From Thermoplasmatota archaeon (GTDB lineage: Archaea; Thermoplasmatota; Penumbrarchaeia; Penumbrarchaeales; Penumbrarchaeaceae): DNA of 44,677 nt. Made by a program: the position numbers and the translations under genes. The notes under the pieces are model-generated. The model saw only the letters and a list, made by a program, of their open reading frames with translations. It was not told the origin of the DNA and searched no databases. Position 1 is the stretch's first letter, and each line of letters starts with the position of its first letter. The DNA is taken from NCBI GenBank assembly GCA_029762535.1, contig JARVGK010000024.1, forward strand, positions 1-44,677. The letters run 5' to 3'. Positions 8,946 to 17,546 of this stretch are shown here, in pieces.

Positions 8946-9015
8946 CCAGACGGGAGTTCCCTTCGCAAGCAGTCTTTCACCCCGTTACAACGCTGTCGGG
9001 GATGGGGCGGGGGCG

Positions 9016-9024
9016 ATTTTAAAC
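9016..9024 (-). promoter_or_regulatory. TATA box of the lipid/pterin operon
   Basis: On the minus strand this reads GTTTAAAAT, inside the 87-bp gap after the UnbV-type gene. It predicts a transcript starting near 8994, just upstream of the GGGGTGA Shine-Dalgarno at 8977-8983. Confidence 0.5.
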
Positions 9025-9032
9025 TATCCCCG

Positions 9033-12000
9033 TTACGGATCGTCCTCCGCTTCGGTCCGATGGACCCTCTCACCGATAACAACACCATTTCCGGTCCTTT
9101 TCCTGACGATGAGATAAACATATCCGAAGGATACGATCGATCCCAAAAGGATCGCCAGCGCCGCGATCCATATCGGCGCGGCGATCGTCTCCCGTTCGCC
9201 TCCGGACGTGCGGTACTCCGGCGTTTCGTATCCTTCTTCCACCGTGAAGGATATCCTGAGGACCTCCGAATAGATGCCTCTCCGGTCGCTGGACCTGACC
9301 TCGACGAAATGCTCCGGTCCGGGTTCCGACCCGGACGGGTCGAGGAGGTATTCCCAATCGGGAGCTGACCATGCGGTCATCCAGGGGCCCAAGCCCTTCC
9401 TCACCTCGACGACGTTGACGGTCCCGACCGGACCCGAACTGCCCTTCAAGAGGACAGGCCCTGTCAAATTATCAAGACTAACAGAACGGTCCCAGCTGAC
9501 CCAAAGCTCTTCCCGTTCGGGCTCGAGGACCGTCATCGTTCCCGTGTCCGGATCGCTCCATATCCCCGAAGTGTCCCTGACCCTGAACTCGATGACGTGG
9601 CTGCCGGCCGAGAGGTCATCCGCCTCGAAGGATGACCTCCTCGATAGCATCCCGTCGATGTTGGACCTCCATTCGTAAGCGATGATGCCTCTTTCGGGGC
9701 CGGGTATGCCGTATCCATCGAACCGGACCATGTCTCCCTGGACCGCTTCAGAAGGATCGATCGAGGATATGACCGCTGTGGGCATGTTCTCCTCGCGGAC
9801 GATCTGTATGCTGAGTATCGATTCGTTCTCGGACATGGTCCCGCCCGCGTCCATCACCTCGAGGCTAACCTCGTACTCGCCGGGGGAGGAATATGAATGT
9901 GCCACGGTTGGCATGCTCTGCCAGGTGGTCTCCGTCCCATCGCCTAGATCGAACCTGTATGAGAGTATGGAACCGGAAGGTGAATAAGATCCCTCCCCGG
10001 AGAATACCATGCTCTCTCCCACTACCCCTCTCTCCGGCCCGGTCAGTATCGCCATGGGAGGGCCTTCCGATCCCATTCTGAACGAGTCGTGAACAAGAGA
10101 GCCCGGCCTGGGGTAAGCTCCGGTGATAAATACGGACACCAGATCATCCGTTTCGAATGGCCTGTCCTCCTCGACAATGTCTATAGAGACCACCGTGGAG
10201 CTTCCAGGCGCTATTTTTTCGCCCGATACGGAGGACATAGCCTTCAAACCGTATCTCTCGACCAAGGCCAGGACCCAATATTCCCTGAGGGTGTGGTCCG
10301 AAGGGTTAGATATCTCCGCGGTCAGGGTCAATGTACCATCTGAAAAGGAGTGCTCAAGGATCTCTATATCGTAATCGATGGGCTCATCCGGTTCGAACAG
10401 GCGGATGTGGGACCCCTTCTCGACATCGGTCAGAGTTGACTCCCGGCCCATTGGCCACAGGACCTTCAGCTCTATGGATCCCTCGACATTTCCGAGGCCG
10501 ATGTGCTGGACCATGGCATCCTGCTGTCCGTGCGCTCCCGATCCGGCACTTATCTCGCGTATCATGGACCTGTCGATGGTCCCGTCACGGTCATCGTCGA
10601 TATCGACAGTCAGGCGTGCCCCTATGGCCGCGGAGTTGGACTCCCTGCCTATGAGGGTGACCTTGAGGAATGAATTCTCCGAGGTTGATGATCCCCCGTT
10701 GTTCCTGAAAAGGTGTATGGATGAATGGACCGTGCTCCCGGATTCCGGATCCCAGTTGCCCCCTCCGGTGACCAGGTCGATCCAGCCGTCGTTGTCGTAA
10801 TCGCACCATGCCGATCCGTAAGTGTTCCACACCTTCAGGCCGGTCTCGTCCGTAACGTCGGTGAAGCGGAACCCGCCGTCGTTCCGGTAGAGCTGCGAAT
10901 GGGCATAAGATATATCCCCGTATATCTGGGGCAGGAAAAGGTCGAGGTCGCCGTCGTTGTCGTAATCCGCCATGGCGCATGATACGAAGAGCTCGTCCCC
11001 GCCTCCTATGGCACCCGGGATGCTCTTTACAGGGATCCCGCTGCCTTCCCTCCTGTCGACAAAAGCCCACCCACCTTCCTCGCCCAGGTTCTCGAACAGG
11101 TAGGAGTCATCGCAGATCGGACCCCGCCAGGGGTCCTTGTGGGCGAGGTTGGTCACCCAGAGATCGAGGTCCCCGTCGTTGTCGAGGTCCCCCCAGCATG
11201 CCCCGACCGAGTGTCCGTAATAAGGCCCCTCGCGGGTTACTGGATGATGGCTCTCGTGACCATCGACGCCAAGCTCCGCGGCCGCCTCCTCCATCTCGCC
11301 GTAAACGTTCCTGTAGAGGTAATTGGGCATTATTCTGTAGTTCGACACGTACAGGTCGGGCCACATGTCGTTATCGAAATCCGCGAAGCTCGCCCCCCTG
11401 CCCTGGTAAGGGTGGCCTCCCTCCGACATCCCCGACATCACCGTCCAGTTGCTGAACGTACCGTCCCCGTTGTTGAGCCAGAAGTGGTCCCGATAACCCT
11501 GGTATGTACCGTTCTCGTAATTCACCATGTACAGGTCGACGTATCCGTCCCTGTCCACGTCGCTCCACGCCCCGGCGACGGTGGGGAACGTGTCGGAGAG
11601 GTTCCCCGCCTCGAACGTCACGTCCCTGAACGTCCCATCGCCCATGTTCCTCCAGAGTATGTCCGGGTGAGTGGGGTGGTCCGACGAACCGGACCCCCCT
11701 CCGCAGAAGATGTCCAGCCACCCGTCGTTGTCGTGATCCGCGAATACCCCGCTGTTGACCTGTCCTCCGATCCGAGCCCTCTGAGTAACGTCCGTGAAAG
11801 TATGATCGGGAGGACCGCTGTTCCTGAAGAGTAGCTTGCCGTCCACCAGCAGGTCCTGGTAGCCGTCGTTGTCGTAGTCACCCCAGGAAAAGAAGTTGCC
11901 CCTGTAACCGGAGAGGCCGGCCTCCAGGGAAACGTTGGTGAAGGTCACGGGGGAGGCCCTCGAGGGCGGCACGGGATCATACACGGCTGCCCCTATCAGG

Positions 12001-12068
12001 CATGAAAAGGCCGGGTACAGAAGCGTTAGCAGCAGCAGTCCCGACACGGCCCAGCTCGAAGCCTTCAT
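9033..12068 (-). CDS. FG-GAP/VCBS, ASPIC-UnbV and PKD surface protein with C-terminal anchor
   Basis: This 1011-residue exported protein has a signal peptide at about 1-28. Seven propeller repeats follow with D-x-D-N-D-G calcium loops (for example DYDNDGYQD, DHDNDGWLD, DYDNDGDLD) between about residues 65 and 440. An ASPIC/UnbV-type domain spans about 460-562, with the pattern S-N-S-A-A-I-G-A-R, then HGQQD and HIGLG. A PKD domain lies at about 673-746, further Ig-like sheets follow, and a single membrane helix at about 966-990 precedes a short basic tail. GGGGATC lies 5 nt before ATG 12068. It begins 56 bp after the C11 peptidase gene on the same strand and may be co-transcribed with it. It resembles the FG-GAP paralogues in overall design but not in sequence family. 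Ligand unknown. Confidence 0.88.
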   Translation of the reverse strand: MKASSWAVSGLLLLTLLYPAFSCLIGAAVYDPVPPSRASPVTFTNVSLEAGLSGYRGNFFSWGDYDNDGYQDLLVDGKLLFRNSGPPDHTFTDVTQRARIGGQVNSGVFADHDNDGWLDIFCGGGSGSSDHPTHPDILWRNMGDGTFRDVTFEAGNLSDTFPTVAGAWSDVDRDGYVDLYMVNYENGTYQGYRDHFWLNNGDGTFSNWTVMSGMSEGGHPYQGRGASFADFDNDMWPDLYVSNYRIMPNYLYRNVYGEMEEAAAELGVDGHESHHPVTREGPYYGHSVGACWGDLDNDGDLDLWVTNLAHKDPWRGPICDDSYLFENLGEEGGWAFVDRREGSGIPVKSIPGAIGGGDELFVSCAMADYDNDGDLDLFLPQIYGDISYAHSQLYRNDGGFRFTDVTDETGLKVWNTYGSAWCDYDNDGWIDLVTGGGNWDPESGSTVHSSIHLFRNNGGSSTSENSFLKVTLIGRESNSAAIGARLTVDIDDDRDGTIDRSMIREISAGSGAHGQQDAMVQHIGLGNVEGSIELKVLWPMGRESTLTDVEKGSHIRLFEPDEPIDYDIEILEHSFSDGTLTLTAEISNPSDHTLREYWVLALVERYGLKAMSSVSGEKIAPGSSTVVSIDIVEEDRPFETDDLVSVFITGAYPRPGSLVHDSFRMGSEGPPMAILTGPERGVVGESMVFSGEGSYSPSGSILSYRFDLGDGTETTWQSMPTVAHSYSSPGEYEVSLEVMDAGGTMSENESILSIQIVREENMPTAVISSIDPSEAVQGDMVRFDGYGIPGPERGIIAYEWRSNIDGMLSRRSSFEADDLSAGSHVIEFRVRDTSGIWSDPDTGTMTVLEPEREELWVSWDRSVSLDNLTGPVLLKGSSGPVGTVNVVEVRKGLGPWMTAWSAPDWEYLLDPSGSEPGPEHFVEVRSSDRRGIYSEVLRISFTVEEGYETPEYRTSGGERETIAAPIWIAALAILLGSIVSFGYVYLIVRKRTGNGVVIGERVHRTEAEDDP

Positions 12069-12124
12069 GTTGCGATCCCCGAAGCTAATGGATATCTGGA
12101 ATGATTAGTGTTTCCATCGGCAGC

Positions 12125-15100
12125 TCACTCGAGTATTGCCGGGTCCGCCGGCTCAATTTCGATCGGAGCGGGTATCACAGGATCCCCCATCTGGGGCGGT
12201 TCCAGCTCGGGCGGGTCCTCGATCGCTATCGTTGGGCCCTCCTCATCGGGCATCGGCAGGTTTGGCGGAGACCCTTCATCCTGGGACGGGTCCTCCGTCA
12301 CGGCCTCCAACTCCTCCCCGGAGGCGACCGGAGGGGCTTCGAATCCTGGGTCGATCGGCGACGGGAGCCTGCGGACCTTTCTCCTCATCACCAAAGATGA
12401 TACGATGACGGCGCAGAGAAGGAGGACCATAACGAATAGGAAAACATGGGATGTAATTAAACCCATTATGCCCTTAGGGCTCTCTTCTTCAACAAGGATG
12501 GTCCTTTCCTCGGACAGGGACATCTCCCCGTCATCGTCGATCACGACAAGACCGACCACATAGCGACCGGGCCGCTCGAAGAAGACGGTATGGTTCCTCT
12601 CCTTACCCTCGTGGACCGCGGCACCGTCGATCATCCATCTGAAGGTCAGGGAACGGTTGTCGGAGGGCGTGTCGCTGCTGAGATGGCCGATAAGATCCAC
12701 CCCCTGGCCGACCCTCACCCGTTCGGGGATCTGCCCGAGACGGGATACGGGGGGCAGGTTGATGATCTCCATGACATGAGTGGAGCTGCCGCTCGCCCCC
12801 TGATCGTCGATGGCGATCACCGAGATGACGTAGCTGCCCGACCCGGGGAAGCTGATGTTCAGATCGCGCCCGGTGATCTCCAAAGGATCGCCGTCGAGCG
12901 TCCACCGGACGGTCAGGATCGGATCGTCGGATGGGGTGTCGGCCCCCTCCATCAGGCTGAGGGGAACGACCTCGTCCTCGATCGCGGAGGCGGGGCCGGA
13001 TATTTTAGGGACAGGGACCGCGTTGACTATCACCACCGAACGCTCTATGATGTCCAGATCGCCGTCGTCATCGGTTACGATCAGCTTCACCGTATGCTTT
13101 CCAGGCTTGGAAAAGCTTACCGAAAAGACGATGCCGGTCCCGTCGATGCTCCCGTCGGCGCCCACGTCCCACTCGTATATGAGGGATGCCAAGTCCGAAG
13201 GAGTGTCCCTGCTCGCGGAAGCGTTCAGGATGATGATCTGGTCCTCGTAGGCGAAATCGGGCATGGTGAGATCGGCGATCGGAGGTGAATTGACGATCTC
13301 TATCTCATGGAAGGCCATGCTGCTGGCCTCATCGTCATCGATGACCTCGAGGGATATGTTGTGAACGCCGCTCTTTTCAAAGTGGACATAGAGGCTGTCG
13401 CTCTCTCCGATAACGCTCCATGTCCTGGTGTGCCTCCAGATGTATCTAAGGGTTGGAAGGTCAGAGGGGGAGTCGATCGCAGCGGACGTGAAGTGGACCT
13501 TCTCATCTTCCAGGGCCGTGTTCGGACCGGTGATGCGAATCCTCGGGATCTCGTTGAACACGAGTATCTCGGCCGAAGCATTGGACACTGCGCCTTTCGG
13601 ATCCCTCACGCTGACCGACAACGTGTGAGAGCCCGATCCGGGTATGGACAGGTTCAGAACTGGGGAGGGTCCCCAGTCCATGACGATCGAACCGTCGAGA
13701 ATGAACGAATACCGCAGGTCGAACAGGTCGGGGACGGTATCGCTGCTCTCGGAGGCGTCAACGGTGAAGACCTCGTCCTCCATTACCGCGGAAGGGGCCC
13801 TCAAGAAGGCCGACGGGGGCTTGTTGTGGACCATGATAGGGACGACAGCGGTGGTGTTGATGAGCCCGTCCCCGACCTTCAGATGCAGGGTCCTGGGCCC
13901 CTCATCGTACCATGTCATCTCCACGTAAGGCTCGGTGGAATCGGAATAATCCAGCCCGTCATCCTCATCGAGGTCCCAGGCGAAGCTGAGAACGTCCCCA
14001 TCAGGATCGTATGAGGAGGAGGCGTCGATGACCGCTTTGATCCCTTCGTATATCATATCGGGGTCTATATTGACGATAATCATCGGGGCCCTGTTCAGGA
14101 CCTTCATCTGCGACCTGGCCCTCAAAAGGCCTTTTTCGGCCTCGATGATGTGAACGCCCGGAGCCAGGTCCTTGAACATCACGATCCCGCTAGGACCGGT
14201 CCTCGACCCGGGGAGGCCGGGTATCGAGACGAGAACGTCCTCCATCGGCGTCAGGTTGCCGTCGGAGGGATCGAACATCCCAATTCGGAGGTCGTCGTGA
14301 ATTCCGTCCCCGTCATCGGCGACCATCTCGGCGACGATGCGCATCCTCTCCTTCGGATCCGCCCTCTCCCTGAGCATCTCGTCCCAGTACGTATCGGCCG
14401 TGAAGGTGAGATACCCTGTATGGCCGTCGTAGTCGGGGTTGTAGAACGAGCGGTGGGGGAAGTATATGGACATGCCCGTGGCGTAGGGATTCCTGCCTCC
14501 GGGGACGTGGTATTCGGCCAGTATCGTGCGGTTGTATGTCTCGAGAGCTGCCTTGGCGAGGACCGGTATGTCCCCGGGCAGGTCGGACAGGGATATCTTC
14601 AAGAGGAGGTCTCCAAGGTCGAGTTGGAAGGACGCGACCCCCTCGACCCCCTTCACTACTTTCTCTAGCTGAAGATCGTTCAGGGCCTGGATGTCGTACA
14701 TCCACCCCCATAGCTCCATGGAAAGCGCGTCCAGGTCATCGATCAGATCGCTGCCCATCAACGTTAGGTTGGACGCCGCGAAAGTGGAATATGGATAATA
14801 TTCGGGGTTGGAGTATTCCGATGCGAAGGATGAGACGATACTCGAGGCCAATTCCCCCGGATCGAGCGAGCCCTCCCCGCCCATTTCCGCCACGAAGGAG
14901 TAGTTCAATCCGTAGAAGGGCTGCTCGTCCTCTCCCGCCAATCCTATCAGGGCCCAATCGCTAACCTGATGCAACACCTCAACGGTCCCCATGGAACAGG
15001 CATCGAAAGTGATGATGTCGATCCCGAACGATCCCAGGGCCACCTCCGCTTCAGATAAGGCCATTCTCAGCCCTTTAAGGTTCATCATCCCTCCGTCAGT

Positions 15101-15631
15101 CACGTCCTGGGCGAATCCCCTGGTCGGGGCATCGGGCCCGGCCTGCATCGCCGTCCAACCCGAGCCGTGATCCCATATGACGAGCATCACATGTTCGGCA
15201 TCGCTCCTATTCATTGAATAGACCAGGAAATCCCTGAGCGCCCTCCAATCGGAGGAGCGTATCTCATCCGTCCAAGTGGAGTTGACCTCGCTCAGGGGTA
15301 TCCTGTCGGACCCCAGGCCCGGAGAAGGATGATTCTTTATATCGAACAGGACCGTGTTCCCGTCGCCTTTCATGTCAGATAGAACGAGCGCTCTCACACC
15401 AGATGAGGGGAAGACCGATTCCAGCTCCTCAAGGTCCATCCATGCGGCGTTCCCGTAGGTCCCGTTCTCCCCCAGGGTATTGTCGGCCGCCATGTATATC
15501 ATCAGGAGCCATCGGTCCTTTTCGCCAGCAGGCTCCTGTCCGGTGCGCTCCCCCTCCCCGCCATGGACGTGGATCACCATGATGAGCGAGATCAAAGCTA
15601 TGGCCACCAGTTGATGCGAACGCCTACTCAT
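12125..15631 (-). CDS. C11 (clostripain-type) cysteine peptidase with PKD-like repeats, membrane anchored
   Basis: This 1168-residue protein has a signal peptide at about 1-25. A peptidase C11 domain spans about residues 40-440. It opens with WLLMIYMAADN and carries the catalytic dyad His155 in WDHGSGW and Cys212 in FDACSMG, the two diagnostic motifs of clostripain, a secreted Arg-preferring endopeptidase. About six PKD/Ig-like domains follow (each about 85-90 residues, with SYDPDGDVLSFAWD-type motifs). A membrane helix lies at about 1055-1080, and a Pro/Glu-rich tail of about 85 residues ends the chain. The protease would be tethered to the outer face of the membrane by the repeats. The promoter is leaderless-like. 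Target specificity cannot be read from the sequence. Extracellular protein degradation is a plausible role, and C11 peptidases are known from protein-degrading sediment archaea. Confidence 0.9.
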   Translation of the reverse strand: MSRRSHQLVAIALISLIMVIHVHGGEGERTGQEPAGEKDRWLLMIYMAADNTLGENGTYGNAAWMDLEELESVFPSSGVRALVLSDMKGDGNTVLFDIKNHPSPGLGSDRIPLSEVNSTWTDEIRSSDWRALRDFLVYSMNRSDAEHVMLVIWDHGSGWTAMQAGPDAPTRGFAQDVTDGGMMNLKGLRMALSEAEVALGSFGIDIITFDACSMGTVEVLHQVSDWALIGLAGEDEQPFYGLNYSFVAEMGGEGSLDPGELASSIVSSFASEYSNPEYYPYSTFAASNLTLMGSDLIDDLDALSMELWGWMYDIQALNDLQLEKVVKGVEGVASFQLDLGDLLLKISLSDLPGDIPVLAKAALETYNRTILAEYHVPGGRNPYATGMSIYFPHRSFYNPDYDGHTGYLTFTADTYWDEMLRERADPKERMRIVAEMVADDGDGIHDDLRIGMFDPSDGNLTPMEDVLVSIPGLPGSRTGPSGIVMFKDLAPGVHIIEAEKGLLRARSQMKVLNRAPMIIVNIDPDMIYEGIKAVIDASSSYDPDGDVLSFAWDLDEDDGLDYSDSTEPYVEMTWYDEGPRTLHLKVGDGLINTTAVVPIMVHNKPPSAFLRAPSAVMEDEVFTVDASESSDTVPDLFDLRYSFILDGSIVMDWGPSPVLNLSIPGSGSHTLSVSVRDPKGAVSNASAEILVFNEIPRIRITGPNTALEDEKVHFTSAAIDSPSDLPTLRYIWRHTRTWSVIGESDSLYVHFEKSGVHNISLEVIDDDEASSMAFHEIEIVNSPPIADLTMPDFAYEDQIIILNASASRDTPSDLASLIYEWDVGADGSIDGTGIVFSVSFSKPGKHTVKLIVTDDDGDLDIIERSVVIVNAVPVPKISGPASAIEDEVVPLSLMEGADTPSDDPILTVRWTLDGDPLEITGRDLNISFPGSGSYVISVIAIDDQGASGSSTHVMEIINLPPVSRLGQIPERVRVGQGVDLIGHLSSDTPSDNRSLTFRWMIDGAAVHEGKERNHTVFFERPGRYVVGLVVIDDDGEMSLSEERTILVEEESPKGIMGLITSHVFLFVMVLLLCAVIVSSLVMRRKVRRLPSPIDPGFEAPPVASGEELEAVTEDPSQDEGSPPNLPMPDEEGPTIAIEDPPELEPPQMGDPVIPAPIEIEPADPAILE

Positions 15632-15654
15632 GGGAACGGCACGAGTTTATCCGT

Positions 15655-15664
15655 TTATTAATTT
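15655..15664 (-). promoter_or_regulatory. TATA box of the C11 peptidase gene
   Basis: On the minus strand this reads AAATTAATAA, centred 28 bp before ATG 15631, which predicts a leaderless or nearly leaderless transcript. Confidence 0.5.
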
Positions 15665-15710
15665 GCTGGTTATCCGTGCAACGAGAGAACGAATCCGGAG
15701 CCAAGCGGTG

Positions 15711-16517
15711 TCAACCGTTCCCTTCATCGAACAGTATCGTGTAACTCCATCTGCCGTCATCCAGCTCCTTGATGGAGAGTGATCCGCCCATCCTCTTGCA
15801 GTATCCTATCGATATAGGCAGGGGAAGCGCCTTCCATTCCTGTGTTGAAAGTGAGGATACGTTGCCGGTCAAACCATCGACCAGGGAGAGCATTTCGGAT
15901 TCGGGGATCGGCTCGACATATGATGTGATGGCGACGATCGGCCGATCTCCATCCTTGTCTATACGTAGGGCGACCTGCTCGTCCGGGGCGGAGTTCGAGA
16001 GCGCGAAGGATATCAGATGCCTGATACATTTCCTGGAAAGGTTGCGGTCCGCCATGGCGCTTATAGGCAGCGGGGAACGGGACATCTCGAGCCTCAGCCT
16101 GGACGATTGCCTTGAGGATAGTCCTTTGATCACATCGGTTACTATCGAGTATAGGTCGTTATTCTCCAGGTAAGGCTCCGGAGGGAGGTTGGTTATCGCC
16201 CCTATGTCCTGGACATCGTCGATATATTCGGAAAGCTCGTCTATGCTGGATTCGATCGACCCTATCTTGTCGAGGAGATCGTCCTCAACGGCCCCGCAAG
16301 CACCGCTCTGGATCAACTCGGTGTATATCCTCATCACGGTGAGCGTGCTCCTGAGGCGGTGGGAGAAGTTGGAGATCATGCAAATGGCCCGATCCGTGTC
16401 CTCGAGCGAGCGCTGCAGACCTTCCATGACAGCGATCTTTTCTGCCCCTTCGATGCTATCGTCCATGTTATACTTGCTTTCAACGGTGTCTGTTGAATAT
16501 AATCCTTTCCGAGCCAT
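15711..16517 (-). CDS. Degenerate histidine-kinase-like protein, soluble
   Basis: Up to 268 residues with no membrane helix and no sensory domain. Around His53 there is an H-box-like stretch, FSHRLRSTLTV, followed by a helical hairpin as in HisKA domains. The C-terminal 130 residues resemble a HATPase domain, but the key ATP-lid glycines are missing. The usual G-L-G-L-P-I region reads ALPLPISIGYCKRMGG, and the N-box position reads HLISFALSN. It may therefore be a phosphotransfer or scaffolding protein, or a divergent kinase. No response regulator is nearby. The ATG at 16517 lies only 12 bp from the upstream TATA-like sequence, whereas a second TATA-like TTATATT at 16495-16504 places transcription start near 16473. 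ATG 16466 (251 residues) may therefore be the real start. Confidence 0.7.
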   Translation of the reverse strand: MARKGLYSTDTVESKYNMDDSIEGAEKIAVMEGLQRSLEDTDRAICMISNFSHRLRSTLTVMRIYTELIQSGACGAVEDDLLDKIGSIESSIDELSEYIDDVQDIGAITNLPPEPYLENNDLYSIVTDVIKGLSSRQSSRLRLEMSRSPLPISAMADRNLSRKCIRHLISFALSNSAPDEQVALRIDKDGDRPIVAITSYVEPIPESEMLSLVDGLTGNVSSLSTQEWKALPLPISIGYCKRMGGSLSIKELDDGRWSYTILFDEGNG

Positions 16518-16645
16518 TGCGGAATATTATAATGTGATGCGGATGATCTTCCTCGGTCGGATCTGCCTGACTTTCATCATGTGTCCGCAACCATTATGAA
16601 CCCCCTGCTCCAATTTTTCCAACATGTACGGACCTATAGGCAGGG

Positions 16646-16789
16646 ATGGTGCGCCCCATGGATGAGCAGAATGTGAACATATACGATGTCATAACCGCCG
16701 TTATATGCCGTACGGTAGGGCGAAGAAGCGTTCCCGATCGTGGCGATCAAGGACCTCCGGAGATCGGTGAATTCAGCATCTACATCTGA
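16646..16789 (+). CDS. Possible small protein, 43-47 aa
   Basis: A short frame runs from ATG 16646 (or ATG 16658) to TGA 16789, overlapping the stop end of the convergent FAH gene by about 10 bp. The product starts MDEQNVNIYDVITAVICR from the second ATG. There is no clear Shine-Dalgarno or TATA box, and no family is recognised. It fills an otherwise empty 260-bp gap, which is the main argument for it; it may be noise. Confidence 0.2.
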   Translation: MVRPMDEQNVNIYDVITAVICRTVGRRSVPDRGDQGPPEIGEFSIYI

Positions 16790-17448
16790 TCGATAACGTT
16801 GAAGAGGGCCTCACCTATGCCCTCTATTCCTGCCCTTACCTCGTCCCCTGCGTTCAAAGGCCCCACGCCCGAGGGGGTGCCGGTCATTATGATATCGCCC
16901 CTCTCCAGTGTCATTATCCTTGATACATAGCAGATGATATCCTCGACTGGGAAGACCATATCCGACGTGTTACCTTCCTGACGGACCATCGAGTTAACCA
17001 AGAGATATATCCTTCTGTCCCTCCAGTCGAACTCGTCCGGACCGACGATCCTCGACAGGTAAGGTGCGAAGGTGTCGTATCCCTTCGCCTGTGTCCATGG
17101 AAGGCCCTTTGACCTCGCATCGTCCTGAATATCCCTGGCCGTCAGATCGAGCATCAGCATATATCCCAGGACATGGCCGATAGCCGTTTCGGGCGTCAGG
17201 TCCCTGCATCTATCGGCCATCACGACGGCCAGCTCGACCTCGTGATGCAATCTCACAACCTCTGTGGGCTTGATAATACTCCCGCCCTCACGTAAAAGGG
17301 AGGAGGGAGGTTTAAGGAAGAAGTTAATCCTGTCCGGAACGGGATTGTTCAACTCACTGGCATGCGCCCGGTAATTCCTGAGCATGCATATGATCTTGGA
17401 GGGGGATAAGCTGATAGTATCCCCGCAGCGATCAAGGTCCATGTCCAT
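16780..17448 (-). CDS. Fumarylacetoacetate hydrolase (FAH) family protein
   Basis: A 222-residue single-domain FAH-fold enzyme. Visible family motifs are FFLKPPSS, the metal-binding glutamates of HHEVELAVV, LTARDIQDDA, WTQAKGYDTFAP and TGTPSGVGPLNAGD. Such enzymes are Mg-dependent hydrolases or decarboxylases of acylpyruvate or 2-oxo-dienoate type substrates, including oxaloacetate decarboxylases (FAHD1-like); the exact substrate cannot be chosen here. ATG 17448 has GGTGG 5 nt upstream. It is divergent from the tRNase Z gene across a 98-bp promoter region with a TTAATTAA palindrome at 17481-17488, which can serve as its TATA element. Confidence 0.85.
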   Translation of the reverse strand: MDMDLDRCGDTISLSPSKIICMLRNYRAHASELNNPVPDRINFFLKPPSSLLREGGSIIKPTEVVRLHHEVELAVVMADRCRDLTPETAIGHVLGYMLMLDLTARDIQDDARSKGLPWTQAKGYDTFAPYLSRIVGPDEFDWRDRRIYLLVNSMVRQEGNTSDMVFPVEDIICYVSRIMTLERGDIIMTGTPSGVGPLNAGDEVRAGIEGIGEALFNVIDQM

Positions 17449-17513
17449 TTTCCCACCTTTACAACATCATGACCGCCGGGTTAATTAAGTGATTGTATCC
17501 GAACATCGGTCGC

Positions 17514-17523
17514 AAGTTAAATC
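17514..17523 (+). promoter_or_regulatory. TATA box of the tRNase Z gene
   Basis: AAGTTAAATC, centred about 28 bp before ATG 17547, consistent with a leaderless transcript; no Shine-Dalgarno precedes that ATG. Confidence 0.45.
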
Positions 17524-17546
17524 ATCAAATAAGATGATACTCCAGC

